Assembly (NCBI RefSeq): GCF_000010665.1
Contig: NC_012796.1
Coordinates: forward strand, 620,001-684,000
Reading direction: 5' to 3'
From: Solidesulfovibrio magneticus RS-1
Lineage (GTDB): Bacteria > Desulfobacterota > Desulfovibrionia > Desulfovibrionales > Desulfovibrionaceae
DNA: 64,000 nucleotides
A program made the translations under genes and the position numbers. The notes beneath the pieces were generated by a model. The model had not been told where the DNA came from and made no database searches. It saw only the letters and a program-made list of their open reading frames with translations. Shown piece after piece: positions 46,255 to 55,457 of this stretch; position 1 is the stretch's first letter; each line of letters begins with the position of its first letter.

Positions 46255-47319
46255 ATGCAGGTGAGCCAAGAAGTCCTCCGGCACCGAAACGCCCCCATGC
46301 GTTCCATCCCCGTCCATCAGGCCTCGGGCATGGTCCTTTGCCACGACATCACCCGCATCGTGCCGGGCGAGGGCAAGGGGCCGGCCTTCCGCAAGGGCCA
46401 CGTCATCGAGGACGGCGACATCGATACCTTGCTCAAGCTCGGCAAGGAACACCTCTACGTCTGGGATCTGGCCGATGGCTTCATCCACGAGGACGACGCC
46501 GCCGAGCGCATGGCCCGGGCCATCGCCGGCGAAGGCATCGTGCTGTCCGCCCCCTGCGAGGGCCGCATCAATCTGCTGGCCGCCCACGCCGGCCTGCTGT
46601 CCATCGACGCCGGCATCCTGCGCCGCCTCAATGGCATTGAGGAAGTGACCATCGCCACCCTGCACGGCAACGTCGTGGTGACCCCGGGCCAGATGCTGGC
46701 CGGCACGCGGGTGGTGCCGCTGGTGGTGGACGAGGCCAAGATCGAGGCCGTGGAGGCCGTGTGCGCCGCGTACGGCCCGGTGGTGCGGGTGCGTCCCTTC
46801 CGGCCGCTTAAGGTCGGCGTGGTGACCACCGGCGGCGAGGTCTACCACGGCCGCATCAAGGACGCCTTCGGACCCATCCTGCGCCGCAAGTTCGAGGCAT
46901 TATCCTGCGCCGTCACGCGCCAGATCTTCGTCCCCGACGATCAGGACATGACCGTGCGGGCCATCGCCCGCCTCATCGACGAAGGGGCCGACATGATCGC
47001 CGTCACCGGCGGCATGTCCGTGGACCCCGACGATCTCACCCCGTCGTCCATCCGGGCGGCCGGCGGCGAGGTCGTGACCTACGGATCGCCGACCTTTCCC
47101 GGGGCCATGTTCATGCTGGCCTACGTCGGCGAGATCCCCGTGGTCGGGCTGCCGGGCTGCGTCATGTACCACAAGGCCAGCATCTTCGATCTGACCGTGC
47201 CGCGCCTGGTGGCCGGCGAATACCTGACCCGGGACGACATCGTGGAACTGGGGCACGGCGGCCTTTGCGCCATGTGTCCCGAATGCCGCTATCCCGCCTG
47301 CGGTTTCGGCAAGGGATAG
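46255..47319 (+). CDS. Molybdopterin-binding (MoeA/MoaB-like) protein with Cys-rich tail
   Basis: A 354-residue protein with a MoCF-type molybdopterin-binding domain in its second half (KVGVVTTGGEVYHGRIKDAF, GADMIAVTGGMSVDPDDLTP, FPGAMFMLAYVGEIPVVGLPGC). The first half opens with SIPVHQASGMVLCHDITRIVPG, resembling the MoeA entry region, but several MoeA domains are missing. The C-terminus ends with a cluster of four cysteines (CAMCPECRYPACGFG) that could bind a metal. MoeA-like proteins insert molybdenum into molybdopterin. As first gene of the mop locus it probably makes or loads the cofactor of the oxidoreductase that follows. Confidence 0.82.
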   Translation: MQVSQEVLRHRNAPMRSIPVHQASGMVLCHDITRIVPGEGKGPAFRKGHVIEDGDIDTLLKLGKEHLYVWDLADGFIHEDDAAERMARAIAGEGIVLSAPCEGRINLLAAHAGLLSIDAGILRRLNGIEEVTIATLHGNVVVTPGQMLAGTRVVPLVVDEAKIEAVEAVCAAYGPVVRVRPFRPLKVGVVTTGGEVYHGRIKDAFGPILRRKFEALSCAVTRQIFVPDDQDMTVRAIARLIDEGADMIAVTGGMSVDPDDLTPSSIRAAGGEVVTYGSPTFPGAMFMLAYVGEIPVVGLPGCVMYHKASIFDLTVPRLVAGEYLTRDDIVELGHGGLCAMCPECRYPACGFGKG

Positions 47320-47416
47320 GGCCTGGCCAAGGATCAAAGGCCGCGCGGACGGGAATCGGTTCCGGGCGCGGCATCGGCAACGCGACAAACCTCCAACCGA
47401 AACGGAGCGAGACGAC

Positions 47417-50149
47417 ATGCAGGAAAAAATTCTTATCGTGAACGGGATCGAGCGTAAAATCATCGCCGACCCGGAGGCCTTCCTGTCCGACGTGCTGCGC
47501 AACCAGCTGCACATGGTCGGCACCAAGGTGGGCTGCGCCCAGGGCCAGTGCGGCGCCTGCTCGGTCATCATCGACGGCAAGGTCACCCGCGCCTGCATCA
47601 CCAAGATCCGCCGCGTCGCCGACTACGCCAACGTGACCACCATCGAAGGCATCGGCACCCCGGCCAACCTGCACCCGCTGCAGACCGCCTGGGTCGTCCA
47701 CGGCGCGGCCCAGTGCGGCTTTTGCACCCCCGGTTTCATCATGTCCGCCAAGGGCCTTTTGGACGGCAATCCCAAGCCCACCCGCGAACAGGTGCGCGAT
47801 TGGTTCCAGAAGCACAGAAACGTCTGCCGCTGCACCGGCTACATCCCGCTCGTCGACGCCGTCATGGACGCCGCCAAGGTGCTGCGCGGCGAAATGACCC
47901 TTTGCATCAACCACAACATGCCGGCCGACGGCAACGTGTTCGGTTCGCGCGCCCCGCGGCCCACCGGCGTGGCCAAGGTCACCGGCCAGTGGCTGTTCGG
48001 CGACGACCAGAAGAACATGCTGCCCCCGGGCACGCTGCATCTGGCCATTGTCGAAGCCCGCGTTTCCCATGCCAACGTCAAGGGCGTGGACACAGCCGAA
48101 GCCCTCAAGATGCCGGGCGTGCACAGCGTCATCACGGCCAAGGACGTCAAGGGCAAAAACCGCATCACCGGCCTCATCACCTTCCCCACCAACAAGGGTG
48201 ACGGCTGGGATCGTCCCATCCTGTGCGACACCAAGGTGTTCCAGTACGGCGACGCCATCGCGCTGGTCGCGGCCGACTCCGAGGCCAATGCCCGCGCCGC
48301 CGCCGAGAAGGTGAAGGTCGACCTGGAAGTCCTGCCGGCCTACATGAGCGCCCCGGCGGCCATGGCCGACGACGCCATCGAAATCCACCCCGGCACCCCC
48401 AACACCTACTACGAGCAGAACCACGCCAAGGGCGCGGAAGTGGCCCCGTTCTTCGCCGATCCGGCCAAGTACGAAGTCATGGGCGGCGACTACTACACCC
48501 AGCGCCAGCCCCACCTGCCCATCGAGCCCGACGTCGGTTTCGCCTACACCAACGAAGAGGGCAAGCTGGTCATCCACTCCAAGTCCATCGGCCTGTACCT
48601 GCACCTGTACATGATCGCCCCGGGCCTGGGCGTCGAGCCCGAGAACCTCGTTCTCGTGCAGAACCCCACCGGCGGCACCTTCGGCTACAAGTTCAGCCCG
48701 ACCATGGAAGCCCTGGTCGGCGTCGCCGCCATGGTCACCGGCCGTCCGGTGCACCTGCGCTACAACTACGCCCAGCAGCAGTACTACACCGGCAAGCGCT
48801 CCCCGTTCTGGACCAAGGGCAAGATCGCCGTGGACAAGGCCACCAAGAAGATCGTGGCTTCCGAAATGGAATGGATCGTGGACCACGGCCCCTATTCCGA
48901 GTTCGGCGACCTGCTCACCCTGCGCGGCTCCCAGTACTGGATGGCCGGCTACGGCATCCCCAACATGCGCGCCAAGGGCTACTGCGTGGCCACCAACCAC
49001 GGCTGGGGTTCGGCTTTCCGCGGCTACGGCTCGCCGGAAATCATGTTCCCCTCCGAGTGCCTCATGGACGAAATGGCCGAGAAGCTCGGCATGGATCCCC
49101 TGGAATTCCGGTATGTGAACGTGTATCGCCCGGGCGACACCACCCCCACCGACCAGGTGCCCGATTCCTGGACCCTGCCGGAGATGATCGACATCCTGCG
49201 TCCCAAGTACAAGGAAGCCCTGGCCAACGCCAAAAAGAACTCCACCGCCACCCATAAAAAGGGCGTTGGCGTGGCGATTGGCATCTACGGCTCCGGCCTT
49301 GACGGTCCGGACTCCGCCGGCGCCGACGCCGAGCTCAATGCCGATGGTTCAGTGACCATCTACAACACCTGGCAGGATCACGGCCAGGGTTCCGACGCCG
49401 GCACCGTCGGCTTCGCCCACGAGGCTTTGAAGCCCCTGGGCATCCCGGCCTGCAAGATCAAGCTGGTGCTCAACGACACGAGCAAGTGCCCCAACTCCGG
49501 CCCGGCCGGCGGCTCGCGCTCCAACGTCGTGGTCGGCCAGGCCATCAAGAACGGCTGCGAGCAGCTCGTGGCCGCCATGAAGAAGGCCGACGGCACGTTC
49601 CGCACCTACGACGAAATGGTCAAGGAAGGCCTCAAGACCCGCTACAACGGCACCTGGACCGCCCCGGCCAAGGACTGCGACGCCAACGGCCTCGGTTCGC
49701 CCTTCTGCTGCTACATGTACGGCGTGTTCCTGGCCGAAGTGACCGTGGAACTGGCCACCGGCAAGACCCAGGTCGACAAGATGGTCCTGGTCGAGGACAT
49801 CGGCACGATAAACAACCGCCAGACCGTCGACGGCCAGAACTGGGGCGGCCTGGCCCAGGGCATCGGCCTGGCCCTCACCGAGGACTTCGAGGACATCAAG
49901 AAGCACTCCTCCCTGGCCGGCGCGGGCGTGCCTTACGCCAAGGACATCCCCGACGCCATGGAGCTGATCTACGTCGAATCGCCGCGTGAGCACGGCCCGT
50001 TCGGCAACTCGGGCGTGGGCGAAGTGCCCCTGTGCGGCCCGCACCCGGCCATCATCAACGCCATCTACAACGCCTGCGGCGTGCGCATCCGCCACCTGCC
50101 GGCCTACCCCGAGAAGGTGCTGGCCGGCCTCAAGGCTCTTGGCAAGTAA
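47417..50149 (+). CDS. mop: Molybdenum aldehyde oxidoreductase (Mop, xanthine oxidase family)
   Basis: A 910-residue molybdenum hydroxylase that oxidises aldehydes to carboxylic acids with water as oxygen donor. The first [2Fe-2S] cluster uses Cys40, 45, 48 and 60 and the second Cys100, 103, 137 and 139; the base catalyst is Glu869 in GVGEVPL. All these numbers equal those known for the Desulfovibrio gigas enzyme, which has 907 residues. No FAD domain is present, as in that enzyme, so electrons leave through the Fe-S clusters to an external carrier. No signal peptide is seen. The ATG follows a purine-rich GGAGCGAGACG. The next gene is the likely electron acceptor. Confidence 0.97.
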   Translation: MQEKILIVNGIERKIIADPEAFLSDVLRNQLHMVGTKVGCAQGQCGACSVIIDGKVTRACITKIRRVADYANVTTIEGIGTPANLHPLQTAWVVHGAAQCGFCTPGFIMSAKGLLDGNPKPTREQVRDWFQKHRNVCRCTGYIPLVDAVMDAAKVLRGEMTLCINHNMPADGNVFGSRAPRPTGVAKVTGQWLFGDDQKNMLPPGTLHLAIVEARVSHANVKGVDTAEALKMPGVHSVITAKDVKGKNRITGLITFPTNKGDGWDRPILCDTKVFQYGDAIALVAADSEANARAAAEKVKVDLEVLPAYMSAPAAMADDAIEIHPGTPNTYYEQNHAKGAEVAPFFADPAKYEVMGGDYYTQRQPHLPIEPDVGFAYTNEEGKLVIHSKSIGLYLHLYMIAPGLGVEPENLVLVQNPTGGTFGYKFSPTMEALVGVAAMVTGRPVHLRYNYAQQQYYTGKRSPFWTKGKIAVDKATKKIVASEMEWIVDHGPYSEFGDLLTLRGSQYWMAGYGIPNMRAKGYCVATNHGWGSAFRGYGSPEIMFPSECLMDEMAEKLGMDPLEFRYVNVYRPGDTTPTDQVPDSWTLPEMIDILRPKYKEALANAKKNSTATHKKGVGVAIGIYGSGLDGPDSAGADAELNADGSVTIYNTWQDHGQGSDAGTVGFAHEALKPLGIPACKIKLVLNDTSKCPNSGPAGGSRSNVVVGQAIKNGCEQLVAAMKKADGTFRTYDEMVKEGLKTRYNGTWTAPAKDCDANGLGSPFCCYMYGVFLAEVTVELATGKTQVDKMVLVEDIGTINNRQTVDGQNWGGLAQGIGLALTEDFEDIKKHSSLAGAGVPYAKDIPDAMELIYVESPREHGPFGNSGVGEVPLCGPHPAIINAIYNACGVRIRHLPAYPEKVLAGLKALGK

Positions 50150-50187
50150 GATCGTTTCAAGCAACTTTGAAGTTCATGTCGTAACCG

Positions 50188-50218
50188 GACGGGGCGGACG
50201 CCAGGCGTTCGCCCCGTC
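50188..50218 (+). other. Stem-loop between mop and the dicluster protein gene
   Basis: Bases 50188-50200 pair with 50206-50218 (13 bp, one G-U, loop CCAGG), followed by only two T. It may act as a leaky terminator that lets mop be expressed above the genes behind it. Confidence 0.55.
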
Positions 50219-50239
50219 TTGCAAACAGGGAAGGTCTTC

Positions 50240-52546
50240 ATGGATCAGCAGGGTCTGCGCGATATCGAGTACCGTTGCATCCAGGAGGAGCAGCCCGCCT
50301 GCCAGGCCGCCTGTCCCCTCCATGTCGACGTCCGCAAGTTCATGGCCCAGGTCCGCTCCGGTGATTTCTCCGGGGCCCGCAAGACCCTGGACCGCACCCT
50401 GCCCCTGCCAACCGTCCTTGGCCGCGTCTGCGACCACCTCTGCCAGACCCGTTGCGTGCGCCTGCCCATTGACGCGGCTCTGGCCATGGGGTCGCTGGAG
50501 CGCGCCGTCCTGCAGGCCACCGGCCCGGCCGCCAAGCCCCTGTCCATGCCCGGCAAGGGCAAGCGCGCGGCCGTCATGGGCGGCGACGTCAGCGCCCTGA
50601 CCGTGGCCTGGGACCTGGGCAAGAAGGGCTACGCCGTGGACATGTATTTCCCGGGCGACGCCCCGGGCGGGCATCTGCGGGCGCTTTCGCCCGAGATCCT
50701 CCCGCCGGCTGCCCTGGCCGCCGAGATCGAAATCATGGGCCGCATGAACGTGACGTTTCGTCCGGGCACGACCCTGGATGCGGCGCTCCTTGACCAGCTT
50801 TGCGCCGACAACGACGGCGTCTATGTCGAGGCCCTGTCCGTCCCGGCTCTTGGTCTGGCCAGGGACGACGTCGATTCTCTCACCCTGGCCCTGGCCGGGC
50901 GAGAGGGCGTTTTTTGCGGCGGTTTCGCCGCGCCCGGAGAGCCGCTCTCCGTCATTTCCCTGGCCGGCGACGGCCGCCGGGCCGCCGTGTCCCTGGACCG
51001 GCATCTGGCCGGCGTGTCCGTCACCGCCTCCCGCGAGCGCGAAGGGGCTTGTCCCACGCGCCTTTTCACCAACACCACCGGCGTCATCCCTTTGCCGGCC
51101 GTGGCTGCGGCCGATGCCGCCGCCGGCTTCACCCCGGACGAGGCCAAGGCCGAGGCCGCCCGCTGCCTGGACTGCCAGTGCCTGGAGTGCGTCAAGGCCT
51201 GCACGTACCTCGCCCGCTACAAAGGCTATCCCCGCGTCTACGCCCGCCAGATCTATAATAATCTTTCCATCGTCCAGGGCGCGCGGTCGTACAACCAGAT
51301 GATCAATTCCTGCACCCTGTGCGGCCAGTGCGAGGAGCTGTGCCCGTCGGGCTTTTCCATGCCCGACCTCATCCTTTCGGCCCGGCGCGACATGGTATCG
51401 CGCGGCAAGATGCCGCTTTGGGCCCATGAGTTCGCCCTGGAGGATATGGCCTTTTCCCTGTCCGACGCCTTCCGCCTGATGCGGGCCGCGCCGGGCGAGA
51501 CGACCTGCTCCCACCTCTTTTTCCCGGGCTGCCAGCTTGGCGGCGATCCGGCCGCCTCCGTGCCGGCCGTCTACGCCCACCTGCGCGCCGGCCTGGCCGG
51601 CGGCGTAGGGCTGGGCCTGGCCTGCTGCGGCGCGCCGGCCTTCTGGGCCGGCCGGCAGGATCTGGCCGAGGCGGCCATGACCGCCTTCCAGGCTGACTGG
51701 GAAGCCTTGGGCAAACCGCGCGTCATCGCCGCTTGTTCCTCTTGCCAGGCCACTTTCGCCCGCCTGGCCCCCGACATTCCCGTGGTCTCCCTGTGGCGCG
51801 TGCTCCTGGACGAAGCCGGGCTGCCCGCGCCCGCCGGCCAGCTTCCCGACGCGCCAGTGGCCATCCACGACGCCTGCACCGGCCGCCACGACGCCGCCGG
51901 GCTGGCCGCCGTGCGCGAGATTCTCGCCAAGCGCGGCGTCGCCGTCGAGGAGCTGCCCGCCTCGGGCAAGCTGGCCTCCTGCTGCGGCTTTGGCGGCCTG
52001 CAAGCCAACGCCCACCCGGAACTGGCCGCCGCCACCATCGCCCGGCGCGTGGCCGAAAGCCCGCGCGATTTCGTGGCCACCTGCTCCATGTGCCGCGACC
52101 GGCTGGCCGGGGCCGGCAAGCGGACCTTCCATCTGTTGGACCTACTTTTCCCGAGCAAGGCCGCCGATCCGGCCCGGCCCGATCCCGGCTTTTCCTACCG
52201 CCACGAGGCCCGGGTCCGGCTCAAGCGGGCCGTGCTGGAAACCTTCTGGAACGAGCCGGCCCCGCCCGACACGCCGCCGGCCGTGCGGCTCGTCATCCCC
52301 GACGCCGTGCGGGCTGTGCTGGAGGCCCGCCACGTGCTGGACACCGACTTGGCCCGGGTCGTGGCCTACGCCGAGGCCACGGGCCGCAAGTTCACCGACG
52401 CGGCAACCGGCCGCCATCTGGCCGGACTGGCCGGGGCGCGGGTCACCTACTGGGCGCTCTACGAAATGCTTGACGGCGTGGCCCACATACACGCCGGCTA
52501 CAGCCACCGCATGAACGTCACCGGCGTGGACCGGCAGGAGGCGTAA
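50240..52546 (+). CDS. Fe-S dicluster / CCG-domain oxidoreductase associated with Mop
   Basis: A 768-residue fusion. Residues 1-100 resemble the GltD-type dicluster domain (CQAACPLHVDVRKF, CDHLCQTRC). A Rossmann-like part follows, but its dinucleotide motif is VMGGDVSALTVAWDL, lacking two of three glycines, and the region is too short for a separate NAD(P)H domain. Then come two ferredoxin-like clusters (CLDCQCLECVKAC and CTLCGQCEELCPSG) and two CCG domains of the heterodisulfide-reductase type (LACCGAPAFWAG; LASCCGFGGLQ with TCSMCRD). It probably takes electrons from Mop and passes them to a thiol/disulfide or quinone-linked partner. The ATG at 50240 has AGGGAAGG upstream. Confidence 0.8.
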   Translation: MDQQGLRDIEYRCIQEEQPACQAACPLHVDVRKFMAQVRSGDFSGARKTLDRTLPLPTVLGRVCDHLCQTRCVRLPIDAALAMGSLERAVLQATGPAAKPLSMPGKGKRAAVMGGDVSALTVAWDLGKKGYAVDMYFPGDAPGGHLRALSPEILPPAALAAEIEIMGRMNVTFRPGTTLDAALLDQLCADNDGVYVEALSVPALGLARDDVDSLTLALAGREGVFCGGFAAPGEPLSVISLAGDGRRAAVSLDRHLAGVSVTASREREGACPTRLFTNTTGVIPLPAVAAADAAAGFTPDEAKAEAARCLDCQCLECVKACTYLARYKGYPRVYARQIYNNLSIVQGARSYNQMINSCTLCGQCEELCPSGFSMPDLILSARRDMVSRGKMPLWAHEFALEDMAFSLSDAFRLMRAAPGETTCSHLFFPGCQLGGDPAASVPAVYAHLRAGLAGGVGLGLACCGAPAFWAGRQDLAEAAMTAFQADWEALGKPRVIAACSSCQATFARLAPDIPVVSLWRVLLDEAGLPAPAGQLPDAPVAIHDACTGRHDAAGLAAVREILAKRGVAVEELPASGKLASCCGFGGLQANAHPELAAATIARRVAESPRDFVATCSMCRDRLAGAGKRTFHLLDLLFPSKAADPARPDPGFSYRHEARVRLKRAVLETFWNEPAPPDTPPAVRLVIPDAVRAVLEARHVLDTDLARVVAYAEATGRKFTDAATGRHLAGLAGARVTYWALYEMLDGVAHIHAGYSHRMNVTGVDRQEA

Positions 52547-52551
52547 GCGCC

Positions 52552-52767
52552 ATGAACGACACCCCCACCTATCTGCCCGAGTCCGGCGACTGGAGCTGCG
52601 CCGCCTGCGGCGAGAAGCTGGCCCCCGCGCCGGTTGGCGTCACCTATCTGCAAGGCGGGTTCACCATCACGCTCATGACCTGCCCCAAGTGCGGGCTGTC
52701 GCTGGTGCCCGAGCATCTGGCCGTGGGCAAGATGTTCGAGGTGGAGCAGCTTCTGGAGGACAAGTAG
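52552..52767 (+). CDS. Small CxxC redox/zinc-ribbon protein of the mop locus
   Basis: A 71-residue protein with two CxxC pairs (Cys16/Cys19 in CAACG and Cys44/Cys47 in CPKCG) joined by a hydrophobic beta-hairpin. It resembles the family I remember under the name DVU_1557 redox protein from the same place in Desulfovibrio vulgaris (recalled, not searched). A zinc ribbon or a rubredoxin-like iron site is possible. It is packed between the dicluster gene (6 nt gap) and the methyltransferase gene, whose GTG shares one base with its stop codon. Confidence 0.75.
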   Translation: MNDTPTYLPESGDWSCAACGEKLAPAPVGVTYLQGGFTITLMTCPKCGLSLVPEHLAVGKMFEVEQLLEDK

Positions 52768-53537
52768 TGCCCTTCGCCGCGCCCCTGACCGGCCCCGCGC
52801 CCTTTGCGCCGCCGGCCGGCCCCGGCCTCGGGGGCGGCCGGCCGGGCGAAAAGCCCTACGAACGCGCCGACGTGCGCCGGGCCACGGGCGGGGCCATCCG
52901 TCCGGGCGGGCTGGCGCTCACCGACCGCGCCCTGGACTTGCTGCCCTTTGCCGCCGGCGCAAGGCTCCTGGACTGCGGCTGCGGGGCCGGGGCCACCCTG
53001 GCCCGCCTGAGCGCCGCCGGCTTCCGGGCCGTTGGCTGCGACATCTCGGCGTTGCTCGCCGCCGAGGCGGCGGGCCGCGTCCCGGGCCGGGCGCTTCGGG
53101 CCGAAGCCTGCTGGTTGCCCTTTGCCTCGACCGTCTTTGAAGGCGTTTTTGGCGAATGTGTGCTCTCGGCCCTGGCCCGGCCCGAGGCCGCCCTGGAGGA
53201 GATCGCCCGGGTCCTTGTCCCGGGCGGCTATCTCGTCGTCTCCGATCTCTATCTGCGGGCCGGGTCGCCCGGCAGCGGGGGCGCGGGCGCGGGCTGCGCC
53301 GCCGGGGCCCTGCCCCGGGAAGTGGCCGAATCGCGCTTTGCCCGGCATGGGCTGCCTGCCGTGGTCTTCGAGGACCACACCCGCCACCTCATTGATCTTT
53401 CCTGCCGTCTTGTCCTCGAACTCGGTTCCGCCCGGGAGGTCATGGCCGTGCTGACCGGCCGGGAGCCGGGCTGCGCGGGAGACGGCCAAAAACCGCGTCT
53501 GGGCTACGGCCTGTGGATTTGCCGCAAGGAGGCGTGA
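52767..53537 (+). CDS. Class I SAM-dependent methyltransferase of the mop locus
   Basis: A 256-residue methyltransferase with motif I LLDCGCGAGATLARL, motif II-like VGCDISALL and a post-core EEIARVLVPGGYLVVSDLYLR. Translation begins at the GTG (52767) that overlaps the stop of the previous gene. It corresponds by position to the family I recall as DVU_1556. A Gly/Ala-rich loop interrupts the middle. The C-terminal part does not resemble a known substrate domain. With a radical SAM gene three places downstream it may modify a peptide, a cofactor or a protein of this locus; the substrate is unknown. Confidence 0.78.
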   Translation: MPFAAPLTGPAPFAPPAGPGLGGGRPGEKPYERADVRRATGGAIRPGGLALTDRALDLLPFAAGARLLDCGCGAGATLARLSAAGFRAVGCDISALLAAEAAGRVPGRALRAEACWLPFASTVFEGVFGECVLSALARPEAALEEIARVLVPGGYLVVSDLYLRAGSPGSGGAGAGCAAGALPREVAESRFARHGLPAVVFEDHTRHLIDLSCRLVLELGSAREVMAVLTGREPGCAGDGQKPRLGYGLWICRKEA

Positions 53538-53539
53538 CC

Positions 53540-53983
53540 ATGAATCCCACGCTGCTCGAAATCCTGCCCCTGGCCCACAAGGGCTACTGCTGCAGCCAGA
53601 TCCTCATTCTCCTGGCCCTGGCCGCCCAGGGCCGCGAAAACCCGGAACTCGTCCGCGCCGCCATGGGCCTGTGCCACGGCATGGGCGGCACGGGCGGGGC
53701 CTGCGGCATCATGACCGGCGGCTGCCTGGCCCTGGGACTCTACACCGGCAAGGGCCGCGACGAGGAAACGCCCTTCGAACAAGGCGACGCCCTGGTGTCG
53801 GATTTCGTCGACTGGTTCAGCCAGCGCGCCCTGGACGACTACGGGGCCATCACCTGCGCTGCCATTTTAAGCGACGGCAAGCCCGACCCCACCCGCTGCG
53901 GCGGACTCATGGCCGACGCCTGGAACAAGATGCTCGAACTGCTCGTGGCCTACGGCCTCGACCCGTCCGAAGGGCGTGATTAG
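53540..53983 (+). CDS. C-GCAxxG-C-C family redox protein
   Basis: A 147-residue protein of the C-GCAxxG-C-C family, with conserved cysteines in KGYCCSQ, GTGGACGIMTGGCLALGL and AITCAAIL. These proteins are presumed redox or metal-binding factors and often accompany selenium- or molybdenum-related and radical SAM genes. AAGGAGG precedes the ATG at 53540. It ends 16 nt before a long stem-loop. By position it is the counterpart of what I recall as DVU_1555 in D. vulgaris. Direct functional evidence is lacking for the whole family. Confidence 0.82.
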   Translation: MNPTLLEILPLAHKGYCCSQILILLALAAQGRENPELVRAAMGLCHGMGGTGGACGIMTGGCLALGLYTGKGRDEETPFEQGDALVSDFVDWFSQRALDDYGAITCAAILSDGKPDPTRCGGLMADAWNKMLELLVAYGLDPSEGRD

Positions 53984-53999
53984 GACGAAGAGGAAGAGC

Positions 54000-54031
54000 G
54001 GGGGAAACCTTTCTGGAGAAAGGTTTCCCCC
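54000..54031 (+). other. 15-bp perfect stem-loop inside the mop locus
   Basis: Bases 54000-54014 pair exactly with 54017-54031 (2-nt loop). The following part, CCAAAGACTTTTAACGGGG, resembles the tails of the CCTCCGGCGGCC elements, but the leading motif is absent. It may partly terminate transcription ahead of the radical SAM gene. Confidence 0.55.
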
Positions 54032-54110
54032 GGGCCCCCTTCCAAAGACTTTTAACGGGGGCTGGTGCGGGCGGCGGGAGAGCGTCGTCCGGCTGGAAGG
54101 AATACGGTAT

Positions 54111-55457
54111 ATGATGACGGCGACCGAGAGCGTTTGTCCGGTGTGTCTGGCCCGGTTGCCGGCATATCGCGAACAGGACGGCGACGACGGCTGGCTGGTG
54201 CGGACCTGCCCGAAGCACGGCCTGTTCCGTACGCGCTACTGGCACGGCCCGCCGGGGCCCCAAGGCTGGGATCGGCCGAAAATCCCCAAGCCCGGGACCG
54301 AACCTCTTGGCACGGCCCCGGGGCCGGGCTGTCCCTACGTCTGCGGCCTGTGCCCGGAGCACCACCAGCGCACCTGCACCGTGGTCCTGGAAGTGACCGG
54401 CCGCTGCAACCTCGGCTGCCCGGTCTGCTTTGCCGACGCCGGCAGCGCCAGCGCGCCCGATCCAAGCCTGGCCGACATCGCGGCGCGCCTCGTCCAGGCC
54501 CGCCAGCAGGCCGGACCGGCCAATCTGCAAATATCGGGCGGCGAACCGACCATGCGCGCCGATCTGCCGGACATCGTGGCCGCCGCCAAAGCCGCCGGGT
54601 TTCCCTTTGTCCAGCTCAATACCAACGGCTTGGCCCTGGCCGCAGACGCCGCCCTGGCCCCGCGCCTGGCGGCGGCCGGCCTGGATTCGGTCTTTTTGCA
54701 ATGTGACGGCGTGTCCGACGCAGTCCATACGGCCCTTCGCGGCCGGCCCCTGGCCCGGGAGAAGCGCGCGGCCATGGAGGCTTGCGCCGCCGCCAGGCTT
54801 GGCCTGGTGCTGGTGGCGACCTTGGTCCCGGGCGTCAACGTGGCCGAGGTCGGCGAACTGGTGCGGCTGGCGGCAAAGCTCGCCCCGGGCGTGCGGGGGG
54901 TGCATTTCCAGCCGGCCGCCTGCTTTGGCCGCTATCCCGGCGACGGGGCCAGCGCCCCGCGCTTGACCCTGCCCGAACTCCTGGCCGCCCTGGAGGCGCA
55001 AACCGGCGGAGAACTGCGCGCCGACGATTTCCATGCCCCGTGCTGCGAGCATTCCCTGTGCTCTTTTTCCGCCTCCTTCTTCGTGGGCCCGGACGGTCGG
55101 CTGGCCGTATCCGGCGGCGGGAACTGCTGCGACACGGGGGCGGCTGCCATCCCGGCCGAGGACGGGGCGCGCCAGTCCATGGCCTTTGTCGCCCGCCAGT
55201 GGGGGCCGGCCAAGGCCGCGCCCGAGCCGGCCGCCATCTGCGACGATTTCGACCGTTTCCTGGCCACCGCCGCCAGCCGGCCCAAACTGAGCGTCTCGGC
55301 CATGGCCTTCATGGACGCCTGGACCCTGGACCTGGAGCGGGCGCGCGGCTGCTGCATCCATGTGGCCGTGCCGGACGGCCGGCTCATTCCCTTTTGCCTC
55401 TACAATCTGACCGCCGCCGACGGGACGGCGCTGTATCGCCCAAAACCATGCGCGTAA
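54111..55457 (+). CDS. Radical SAM protein of the mop locus
   Basis: A 448-residue radical SAM enzyme. The [4Fe-4S]-SAM cysteines are Cys99, Cys103 and Cys106 in CNLGCPVC, followed by the SAM-binding GGE (QISGGEPTMR). In front of it lie two extra cysteine groups (CPVC with CPKH, and CPYVCGLC), and behind it more cysteines (APCCEHSLCS, GNCCDTG, GCCIHV), so auxiliary Fe-S or zinc sites are likely. This layout recalls the TrsS group linked to selenium-type peptides, which I note from memory only. The ATG at 54111 has AAGGA upstream. Its stop overlaps the next gene by 10 nt. Confidence 0.82.
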   Translation: MMTATESVCPVCLARLPAYREQDGDDGWLVRTCPKHGLFRTRYWHGPPGPQGWDRPKIPKPGTEPLGTAPGPGCPYVCGLCPEHHQRTCTVVLEVTGRCNLGCPVCFADAGSASAPDPSLADIAARLVQARQQAGPANLQISGGEPTMRADLPDIVAAAKAAGFPFVQLNTNGLALAADAALAPRLAAAGLDSVFLQCDGVSDAVHTALRGRPLAREKRAAMEACAAARLGLVLVATLVPGVNVAEVGELVRLAAKLAPGVRGVHFQPAACFGRYPGDGASAPRLTLPELLAALEAQTGGELRADDFHAPCCEHSLCSFSASFFVGPDGRLAVSGGGNCCDTGAAAIPAEDGARQSMAFVARQWGPAKAAPEPAAICDDFDRFLATAASRPKLSVSAMAFMDAWTLDLERARGCCIHVAVPDGRLIPFCLYNLTAADGTALYRPKPCA

